Assembly (NCBI GenBank): GCA_965222005.1 | Contig: OZ244935.1 | Location: 4,960,001-5,024,000, forward strand | Length of the DNA stretch: 64,000 bases | From: CBDCTM01 sp965222005 | GTDB lineage: Bacteria; Bacteroidota; Bacteroidia; Chitinophagales; Saprospiraceae | Direction of reading: 5' to 3' | Shown here: one piece after another, positions 17,134 to 23,912 of the stretch | How positions within the stretch are numbered: position 1 is the stretch's first letter | Layout: every line of letters begins with the position of its first letter | Notes under the pieces: model-generated | What the model was told of the DNA's origin: nothing | The model's database searches: none | What the model saw: only the letters and a program-made list of their open reading frames with translations | Translations under genes and position numbers: made by a program

Positions 17134-17559
17134 CCAATTCGAGTATAAAAATCAGAAAGAATTTTATTGATTTGTGAAGCTAACGAAAACAAAATCCTAT
17201 CTTTAGATTGATGTATGTTCCTTGACAAGGCCGTTTTTTTAAGAGGTGCCAATGCTAATCGTGAAAATGAGAAGTAAGCCCGCCGCCAATTCTGGTTAGA
17301 AATGTGAATGTAGTATTGAAATATCCTACTACAAGTTGATTTCACTGGAGGAGATTAAATTCTACCCCGATCAGTATAATTTTGAATCATAAGATAAATA
17401 GACATTTCCGTGGAACATACATCATTTGAATTGGCTTTTTATTAATATTTTATCTGGGTTATATGTATGTCATATAGGCTGGATGTTATTGTTCCTAGAT
17501 CAAAAAACGGCAAAAATAGCTATTGATAATCAGTTAGTTATAAACGTTAGTCAGTATTA
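17134..17559 (+). repeat. 426-bp leader repeat, copy B
   Basis: Second copy of the unit at 8,986-9,411, identical by eye over its whole length. It starts 7 bases into cassette 6 and ends at CAGTATTA, 73 bases before the acetyltransferase start. In both cassettes the few bases before it differ and match the R'' of the respective cassette, while the unit itself does not vary. It contains no plausible plus-strand gene. Confidence 0.85.
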
Positions 17560-17594
17560 AGGGAAAAAAAACACAAAATAACTTGAATATATTG

Positions 17595-17623
17595 AATTAT
17601 TTTACGATTTTTGTAAAATAATT
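17595..17623. promoter_or_regulatory. Operator-like inverted repeat before the GNAT/HTH pair
   Basis: Perfect 11-bp inverted arms AATTATTTTAC (17,595-17,605) and GTAAAATAATT (17,613-17,623), separated by 7 bases and ending 9 bases before the first start codon. The position and symmetry suit autoregulation by the HTH protein encoded second in the operon. It is too AT-rich to be a strong terminator. Confidence 0.5.
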
Positions 17624-17632
17624 TTTCCATTT

Positions 17633-18100
17633 ATGAAACTACTATACCGGAAAACAAAAGAAGAATTTGAGGCTGAAATACTAGAGTTGGAGGAAGATGA
17701 CTACAAAAAAATTAAGAAATCAAAACAATTTGAATTTGATTGGGCAAAAGAAAAAGAAAACCATGTTTTTAAAATTGTAAAATTAGAGGAAGAGGATGGT
17801 GAAATATTAGGCTTATTATCAGTAATCAATATACCAGATGAGTTGAGGATTCATGTGAATTTGATTGAGAACTCTAATGATAATAAAGGTAAAACTAAAA
17901 AAGTAGATAGAGTAGCAGGTTGTTTATTAGCATTTGCAGTTCAGATGTCCTTTGAAAAAGGATATTTAGGATTTACATCGCTAATACCAAAAACGGAATT
18001 AATAGGATTGTATGTCAATAAATATGGTTTTAGTCAATATGGAAGGCAATTAGCAATAGAACAGCAAGATGCGATTAAACTAATTCAAAAATACTTATAA
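17633..18100 (+). CDS. GNAT-like acetyltransferase, putative toxin
   Basis: A 155-residue protein whose second half looks like the acetyl-CoA-binding part of a GNAT fold: RVAGCLLAFAVQMSFEKGYLGFTSL (about 100-125), then KTELIGLYVNKYGFSQYGRQLAIE (about 127-150), the usual strand-helix-YxxxGF ending. The canonical R/Q-x-x-G-x-G/A loop is not clear, so acetyl-CoA binding is inferred. It is coupled to an HTH protein with a one-base gap and preceded by a palindrome. GNAT toxins (AtaT, TacT) acetylate aminoacyl-tRNA, and the gene pair here resembles such modules, but with the putative toxin first and an XRE/HigA-like partner. It sits in integron cassette 6. Confidence 0.6.
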   Translation: MKLLYRKTKEEFEAEILELEEDDYKKIKKSKQFEFDWAKEKENHVFKIVKLEEEDGEILGLLSVINIPDELRIHVNLIENSNDNKGKTKKVDRVAGCLLAFAVQMSFEKGYLGFTSLIPKTELIGLYVNKYGFSQYGRQLAIEQQDAIKLIQKYL

Positions 18101-18101
18101 T

Positions 18102-18632
18102 ATGAAATACGAGAAGATCTATAAAAAACTTAAAAAGAAGTATACTGACAAAGAGATAGTAGAGTCAATGTTAATTCCTCAAGATTTGACTGAAAAAGAA
18201 AAAGAAGAATTAGCAAAAGAGATGAAAGAAATACGAATGCAAAAATTGAGAGAAACAACAGAAGAAGACATGATATTATCGGATGTAATGAGGTTACGAT
18301 TTCAAATTGAGAATTATATAAAGAAGGAAGCATTTTCATTTGAAAAGACATTTGGAAAATATTTAGAAGAATATCTGAGAATAATCAGAAAAACAAGAAG
18401 AGAAATATCGGAAGACTTATCGGTTCATTACACGAAGTTAAGTCGAATAATAAATGATAAAGAAGAACCCAATATAGAGTTGAGCTATAGATTAGAAAAG
18501 CATTCTGGAGAACTAATAAAAGCTGAATTATGGTGGAAACTGATGATAAAAAAGCATGAATTTATAATTTCACGAGATAAAGAGACAAGAATTAAAGAAC
18601 AAAAGAAAGTGAAAAACCCATTGAGGGCTTAA
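18102..18632 (+). CDS. HTH (XRE/HigA-like) protein, putative antitoxin
   Basis: A 176-residue protein with a long charged, probably coiled-coil N-terminal half (KEKEELAKEMKEIRMQKLRE) and a C-terminal helix-turn-helix: YLRIIRKTRREISEDLSVHYTKLSRIINDKEEPNIELSYRLEKHS (about 104-148), with the spacing of XRE/HigA domains. It starts one base after the stop of the GNAT-like gene, so both come from one transcript. The likely role is to neutralise the partner and repress the operon at the palindrome upstream. The product is very rich in Lys and Glu and AT-biased in codon use, like the other cassette genes. It ends 15 bases before attC 6. Confidence 0.62.
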   Translation: MKYEKIYKKLKKKYTDKEIVESMLIPQDLTEKEKEELAKEMKEIRMQKLRETTEEDMILSDVMRLRFQIENYIKKEAFSFEKTFGKYLEEYLRIIRKTRREISEDLSVHYTKLSRIINDKEEPNIELSYRLEKHSGELIKAELWWKLMIKKHEFIISRDKETRIKEQKKVKNPLRA

Positions 18633-18647
18633 AGAAAAAAAAACTGG

Positions 18648-18714
18648 TACTAACAATGCGTATGCGTCAAGTGCCTCCATTCGTCGGCACCTGCGCATAC
18701 GCTGGCCGTTAGTG
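18648..18714 (+). repeat. attC site 6
   Basis: A 67-bp palindrome: R'' TACTAAC, AATGCGTATGCG, a loop with GTGCC/GGCAC pairing, CGCATACGC, GGCC, R' GTTAGTG (18,708-18,714). The arms GCGTATGCG / CGCATACGC pair perfectly. Extended R'' GGTACTAAC pairs with the first bases of cassette 6 (GTTAGCACC) except one position. Confidence 0.87.
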
Positions 18715-19286
18715 GACATAGGGGAAAATCATCCCACAGCTTACCTATTTTTCAAACAACATCCGGGTAAACTGAAAACCTGGAAAAGGAAATCAACATC
18801 TTGATAAGCTTGCCAGCCCGCTTTCTTTATAAATTTATAAAATTGATGAATTGATACCAGCAATAATTCTTGAACAGCACAACTGACGGCCTTTTTGATT
18901 TTGAGTTGAACTCGAATATGGGTAAACTCCTTGAATTGAGTACAACAACTCAAATTCCTGAAAACTACAATTTGCAGACAATTTCAATTCAACCAGGCCT
19001 AATCAAGCTCTTTGACAATCAAGAACTGAAAGCCTGGCTCAAAAAAGGCATCAATAATTATTCAGCTAAATTACTCCAAAACAACTGAGGTGACTCATGA
19101 AAAATAACACCAAAAATACACATCTTGAAAAAATTTCATATATTTACAAGAGAACTGATTGAAAAATTTGGCAGCAAAAACATCTAAAAGGAAAACCGGC
19201 GCTGAGGCGCCGGAAAGATACGACCACTAACAAAGTGCATATGTCAATGCCCTCCTTTCAGTCGGTCACTGCATATGCACCGACCG
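18708..19286 (+). other. Integron cassette 7: gene-less or with a small unproven gene, near-copy of cassette 2
   Basis: A 579-bp cassette closely matching cassette 2 over its full length. A frame from a TTG at 18,870 to 19,088 (72 codons, reading LFDFELNSNMGKLLELS and PGLIKLFDNQELKAWLKKG) is open here but frameshifted in cassette 2, so it is either a small protein that decayed there or chance. It starts with the shared 110-base module and ends with the hairpin at 19,196-19,213, 11 bases from the attC. Its first bases GTTAGTGG are complementary to its own R'' (CCACTAAC). Confidence 0.65.
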
Positions 19287-19292
19287 TTGGGT
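19225..19292 (+). repeat. attC site 7
   Basis: A 68-bp palindrome almost identical to attC 2: R'' CACTAAC, AAAGTGCATATG, a loop, CATATGCACC, GACC, R' GTTGGGT (19,286-19,292, a perfect GTTRRRY). It is the last intact attC in the window. The site that should end cassette 8 has been lost among the IS elements to the right. Confidence 0.87.
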
Positions 19293-19600
19293 AGCCATAG
19301 GAAAATCAAACCCACAGCTTTCCTATTTTTCAAACAGCATCGTAGTAAATTCAATACCTGGAAAAGGAAAACAACATCCTGAAAGGCTTGCCAACCCGCT
19401 TTGAAATTGATACAATCACCCCTCTTCGATTGGCAGGACTACGGCCTTTTGAATTTTGTAATTGAATACTTTGACAAAGAATCACAACAATTCACAAAGA
19501 GCTTTTGAAAGTAATTGAAATCCTAAAACTAATTGAGACAAATAGATTGTAAAAATTACAAACTCCACAACATCTGTGAAAAAGTTTAATAACTTAAAAT
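19286..19600 (+). other. Cassette 8, 5' part only
   Basis: Begins GTTGGGTAGCC and follows cassette 5 (12,168-12,490) almost base for base, including the shared 110-base module. It is cut at 19,600 by an IS5-family insertion. After that IS, 13 more cassette-5-like bases (ACTTAAAATTATT, 22,055-22,067) remain before the next IS, and then the match ends. The rest of the cassette and its attC are gone. Confidence 0.65.
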
Positions 19601-20420
19601 GGCTTTGTTGCATGAATCAAAAGATAAAGCTGTCGCTGGTTTTTCATTAAATTAAGCAACTTTTATAGGTTTCGAAATAGGCATACCTTGGGCTGTCATA
19701 ATATTGAGCGTTTTGATTTTGATACTATTTTCAATTTCCTGCCTGTTAAATATTCGAGAATAAAGCTTGTTTCCATGAATGGTTTTATAACGGAACATTG
19801 CCGTTTCAGATAAGCTTCGTCGGTGATACCCTACCTCCTTTTTCCATTCTTTTTTGCCAATTTGATCAATTCGGGTTATTGCAGCATTTCGCGGATATTC
19901 CGGAAAGTCTCCTAACTCTTCAAGGTACCATTCCACAGCATTTTCTCTGGGCGGTATAATAGGATTGATCTTTCTTCCGATCAAATCATCCCAACAATCT
20001 TCATGATCGTAAGCACCATCCAGACAAGCATCAGTAACCTCAGTTTCCACTTGGTCGAGCAGATCTTCTAATTGTGAACCATCATCTACATCGTTTAAAG
20101 TCAGGGTATGGCAATGAATGAAACCCGTTTTTGAATCCACTCCAAGATGAAGTTTACGCCAGGTTCTGCGTTTTGAATATCCATGTTTTCTCACTTTCCA
20201 TTCTCCTTCACCATAGATTTTGAGTCCCGTTGAATCAATAGCAATAACTATAGAACCGTTTTGAGGAATCTGATAGGGGACCACTTCTAAAGTTGCTGCC
20301 CGGCGGCAAAGTTGGGTATAACTGGGAACATTCAGATCTGATAAATCCATCAGTCTGAGTAAGCTGTTGGCAAAACCTTGCGTCTGCCGATAGGCAAGTT
20401 TAAATACAACTTTAATCATC

Positions 20421-21747
20421 CAATGGTTCATTAACTTTTTTGCAAAGATTTAGGAAAATAAAAAAGGAAGTACGAATTTGGTAGAATGCAACTTCAGACC
20501 AATCATACTTCCAGCGAGAGTAAGACTCTCACCGAAAAAATAGTAAATAAATTGCAATGCATCACAAAGCCGAGTAAGAAATTTTTCATTTCGACGATTA
20601 TTTTGTTTTTATCGCTACGAGGTCGATATAATTTCAAAGGGATGAGCAGGTATAGTTCAAATTGTGAGATGACATTTCATAATCAATTTGAGAAAGAGTT
20701 TGATTTTCTGTCATTCAATATTGAATTGTGCAATGATCAATTTAGGGGTCGAACAATTTTAGCCTTTGATCCGTCCTATATTCCTAAAAGTGGGAAGCAC
20801 ACCCCCAATGTTGACTACTATTACAGTGGTTGTTTGGGTAGACCAGCCAAAGGGCTTGAAATAGGTGGATTAGCAGCAGTTAGCATAGATGACAATACTG
20901 CATTGCATTTGCAAGCAACCCAAACAATCAGTAGAGAAAAGCTCAATGAAAAAGAGATGACGCTGGTAGATTTTTATGCCCAAACCATAATTGATCTGGC
21001 CCCTCAGGTAAGTCATATCTCCAGTCATTTAGCTGTAGATGGTTACTTTGCTAAGCTCCGTTTTATAGACCCAATCAAGGCACAAACTGAATTAGACATC
21101 ATTTGTAAATTGAGAAAAGACGCTAATCTGAAGTATTTGTACAAGGGGCCAAAAAGAAAAAGGGCGGGTAGGCCAAAAAAGTATGATGGCAAAATAAATG
21201 TCCAAAAAATTGACAAACGCCGATTTGATTTAGTTCATCAAGATGATGATGTAAAAATATATCAAATCGAATGCTGGTCAGTAAGATTAAAAAGAAAAAT
21301 CAACCTGGCTTATGTGGAATTCCTAAAAGAAGGAAAACCTACTGACCGTTACGCCATGTATTTTTCAACGGACTTAGAATTAGACGCCTTTTCCATCTAT
21401 TGCTTTTACAAAGCTCGTTTTCAGATTGAGTTTTTGTTCAGAGATGCAAAACAATATACCGGATTAACCAACTGCCAATCCAGAAATGAGAATAAGCTAC
21501 ACTATCACTTTAATATGTCACTTAGCAGTGTAAATGTAGCTAAAGCCGCCCATTATCTGTCAGTCAAAAAAGAAAACAGAACTAGCTTTTCTCTGGCTGA
21601 TATTAAAACCTCGTATTTCAATGAACTCATGCTCAATTTCTTTTTATCAAACTTAGACATTGAGCCTGAGTTGATAAAAAATAAACCAGCTTTTAAAAAG
21701 CTATTAGGTTTCGGCAAAATTGCCGCTTAATTCTTTATGAACCATTG
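20421..21747 (+). mobile_element. IS4-type element nested in the IS5 transposase
   Basis: Ends CAATGGTTCATTAA (left) and CAATGGTTCATAAA (complement of right) form the terminal inverted repeat. The flanks ATCATC (20,415-20,420) and ATCATC (21,748-21,753) are a 6-bp duplication; removing the element plus one copy restores the host transposase frame exactly, which fixes the boundaries. Length is 1,327 bp with a single transposase gene. Confidence 0.88.
20486..21730 (+). CDS. IS4-family-type transposase
   Basis: A 414-residue DDE transposase. The catalytic aspartates appear in RTILAFDPSYIPKSGKHTP and HLAVDGYFAKLRF. The glutamate lies in the IS4 signature YKARFQIEFLFRDAKQYTGL (Y-x2-R-x3-E-x6-K). 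The N-terminus has a short helical DNA-binding region (KFFISTIILFLSLRGRYNFKGMSRY). No stops or frameshifts; the start ATG lies 65 bases inside the left terminal repeat. The exact IS4 subgroup is not clear to me. Confidence 0.88.
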   Translation: MQLQTNHTSSESKTLTEKIVNKLQCITKPSKKFFISTIILFLSLRGRYNFKGMSRYSSNCEMTFHNQFEKEFDFLSFNIELCNDQFRGRTILAFDPSYIPKSGKHTPNVDYYYSGCLGRPAKGLEIGGLAAVSIDDNTALHLQATQTISREKLNEKEMTLVDFYAQTIIDLAPQVSHISSHLAVDGYFAKLRFIDPIKAQTELDIICKLRKDANLKYLYKGPKRKRAGRPKKYDGKINVQKIDKRRFDLVHQDDDVKIYQIECWSVRLKRKINLAYVEFLKEGKPTDRYAMYFSTDLELDAFSIYCFYKARFQIEFLFRDAKQYTGLTNCQSRNENKLHYHFNMSLSSVNVAKAAHYLSVKKENRTSFSLADIKTSYFNELMLNFFLSNLDIEPELIKNKPAFKKLLGFGKIAA

Positions 21748-22066
21748 ATCATCAATAGGGTTTCTATACATAAATCGCTGTAAACCGGTTGTGCACCCCG
21801 TTGAGCGGGCAAGTCACTATACCATTGATCAAGTACCTCGTCGCTAAAATAAATCGTGATATCTCCGCGCCTCACTAGGGCTTCATTATAACTTGACCAG
21901 TTTAACACTTGGTATTTAACCTTCGACTTATCGCTACTTTGTGTATCCTTTTTTATCTTTGACATGGGCTGGTAGTTTGTAGATTTAGTTCTGGAAAACC
22001 AAATATACAAATCCAGCCCACCTTTAGTTTAACATCTATTCATGCAACAATGCCACTTAAAATTAT

Positions 22067-23689
22067 TTTAGACTTTGGACAGAAAGCTGTCCATTATAGA
22101 AAAAGGCAGAATCGATTTAAATTTATTTGCATGAATTAAAATTTAAAAGCAACCGATTCTGCCATGAAATATTGACATCAAAGATACGTCGTTGTCGATC
22201 AACGGCCAACTTAATCATGGCATTAGCTTCCTATGAAGAAGCGCGTAGTCCGACTGCATTGAGTTTATCGCCTCTTTTTCACTATCAGTACGGTAGTATC
22301 AGCAAAGCGGTGAGCGATTTGGCCAGGAACTCATTTGAAAGAACCAAAGTTCAAAAAGTGTTTCAGGCCTTGTGTTATGCTCATTATTCACCGCCGGATG
22401 GATCGGCTGAGCGTTTGGTTTTTCAAACGGATACTACGCCGATGGGCAAGGCCCACTCACCGACATTGCCTAACCGGACTTATATCGCTGTGCCGAATAA
22501 TGTGATCCGGGGTAATAAGCCACTGGACATTGGCTATGAAGTATCCTTCATCAATTTGTCAGAGCCCTTGACCAGGTGGAGTTTGCCGTTGAGTGTTGAG
22601 CGGGTTGGGCCAGACCAGACAGCATCGGAAAAAGCCTTGGAGCAATTGGGGCAGTTATTGGCTCATCCCGAACTGGGTTTGTCAGATCGGTTGTGTATCA
22701 ATACCCTGGATAGCAAATACGGCAATTTAGTCAACCTGGTACGTTTTCGCACAGGGATGAAAGTCTGGAGGCCAGCCCAGGATAAGCCTTCCGGCCAGGG
22801 GGCACCAAAGGTGTTTGATGAAAAATTCTACCTCATTAGCGAAAGTAGAACCAAAACCTATAAAAAGCATCCCAAAACCGGGCTTGCTTATCAGGTTTAC
22901 CAACGCTCTGTATTTGAAAAGCAGGAGGATGAATACCTTAAGTTGGACACACGAATGGCCACAGGCCGAAAGGTCTTTATCGAAATATGGCGTTGGAATG
23001 AGTTGTTGATCCGTTCTAAAAACGGCAACAACATGAAAAACAAGCCATTTGACCTGCTCGCTATTAAGGTTCGGGATGCCCAAAGTGGTAAACCCGTTTT
23101 TGACCGGGATATGTTTGTAGCTATTAATGGCCGGCGAAAAGATGAAGTGACTTCCCGCCAAGGTCATCAAATTTATCGACGGCGCTACGACATCGAACCG
23201 GCTTTGCGATTTGCCAAACAACGCTTGCTTTTGGATAAACTCCAAACGCCCGATGTGGAACACTTTGACAATTGGCTTTTAGTCCATCAAATGACAGTCT
23301 GGTTACTTTATACGGCTAGTGATGAAGCAGACTTTCGCCCTCGTAAATGGAGAAAGTACCTGGTTCAAAATAAAGAGCTTGATAAACAACACAGATTGTC
23401 CATCGCCCAAACCCGACATGCCGCTCAAAACCTTTTTTTGACTTTTAACCCCGAACCTTTCAAACCGCTAAAGTCCAAAAAAGGCAGACCTCGGCAAAAA
23501 GGTGAAACGCAAATTCAAAGAACTCGATATAAGGTCGTTAAAAAGACCTCTGGAAAAACGAACTTGACTGCCAAAAGGCAGGTAATCAAATTAAAAACCG
23601 AAAAAATTGAATAACAGCAAAGGACTAATTGGAATCCTTTTTAATCCCTAAATATTTGGGAAGGCTTCTGTATTTGTCCAAAGTCTAAA
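22067..23689 (+). mobile_element. DDE insertion sequence with perfect 15-bp inverted repeats
   Basis: Terminal repeats TTTAGACTTTGGACA (22,067-22,081) and its perfect complement at 23,675-23,689 enclose one transposase gene. No target duplication is visible: the left flank is the remnant of integron cassette 8 and the right flank is ordinary chromosome. This suggests that a deletion or recombination next to the element removed the end of the array. Confidence 0.85.
22127..23614 (+). CDS. Transposase, IS4/IS701-like superfamily
   Basis: A 495-residue transposase with the DDE residues in LVFQTDTTPMGKAHS, CINTLDSKYGNLVN and YRRRYDIEPALRFAKQRLLLDKLQTP. The last block is the Y-R-E-K-like signature of the IS4/IS701 group. 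A basic C-terminal tail (SKKGRPRQKGETQIQ, KRQVIKLK) follows. I cannot assign it to a named family with certainty. The frame is intact, and the first Met at 22,127 lies about 60 bases inside the left terminal repeat. The upstream IS5 element ends only 12 bases before this one. Confidence 0.82.
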   Translation: MHELKFKSNRFCHEILTSKIRRCRSTANLIMALASYEEARSPTALSLSPLFHYQYGSISKAVSDLARNSFERTKVQKVFQALCYAHYSPPDGSAERLVFQTDTTPMGKAHSPTLPNRTYIAVPNNVIRGNKPLDIGYEVSFINLSEPLTRWSLPLSVERVGPDQTASEKALEQLGQLLAHPELGLSDRLCINTLDSKYGNLVNLVRFRTGMKVWRPAQDKPSGQGAPKVFDEKFYLISESRTKTYKKHPKTGLAYQVYQRSVFEKQEDEYLKLDTRMATGRKVFIEIWRWNELLIRSKNGNNMKNKPFDLLAIKVRDAQSGKPVFDRDMFVAINGRRKDEVTSRQGHQIYRRRYDIEPALRFAKQRLLLDKLQTPDVEHFDNWLLVHQMTVWLLYTASDEADFRPRKWRKYLVQNKELDKQHRLSIAQTRHAAQNLFLTFNPEPFKPLKSKKGRPRQKGETQIQRTRYKVVKKTSGKTNLTAKRQVIKLKTEKIE

Positions 23690-23912
23690 GTAACATTAAG
23701 GATCGTAAAAAGAATAACCTATCCAAACCTTTATAACTTATTTATTTCATGATCCTAACAAAAAGGGGCTGGCCCTATTTGACCTATCAGCACCGGCAAT
23801 GTCTATAAGATAGGATACTGATTTCCCAATACCTTCCCCTATTCAACATCAAAGTTTTCAGCATTTTGTTCGCCAATTGTAAAAAATATGACAAACAAAG
23901 TGTATTGGAGAA

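Larger units (their letters stand above)
19652..21965 (-). pseudogene. IS5-family transposase split by an IS4-type insertion
   Basis: The N-terminal part runs from ATG 21,965 down to 21,748 (SSYNEALVRRGDITIYFS, ending TLLMI). The C-terminal part runs from 20,414 to 19,652 (KVVFKLAYRQTQGFANSLL onward). Joining them with one copy of the 6-bp duplication gives an uninterrupted 326-residue frame, a normal IS5/IS903 length. The DDE residues are visible in VIAIDSTGLKIYG, CLDGAYDHEDCW and YHRRSLSETAMFRYK. Each half alone lacks essential parts, so the element should be inactive. Confidence 0.9.
19601..22054 (-). mobile_element. IS5-family (IS903-like) element, interrupted by an IS4-type element
   Basis: Terminal repeats GGCTTTGTTGCATGAAT (left) and GGCATTGTTGCATGAAT (complement of right). 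The flanks ACTTAAAAT (19,592-19,600) and ACTTAAAAT (22,055-22,063) form a 9-bp duplication. A 9-bp duplication and GGCTTTGTTG ends are characteristic of the IS903 subgroup of IS5. The nested element removed, it would be about 1.12 kb. The transposase reads on the minus strand. Confidence 0.9.

Noticed and set aside
8350..19292. The repeated palindromes considered as a CRISPR array or as REP elements
   Set aside because: Spacing is irregular and matches cassette lengths, the units are not identical, and their conserved edges have the R'/R'' form of attC. There are no cas genes.
1..23690. Integron integrase (intI) or other tyrosine recombinase gene in the mobile zone
   Set aside because: None of the long frames here shows the R-H-R-Y recombinase pattern; all are transposases, cassette genes or chance frames.
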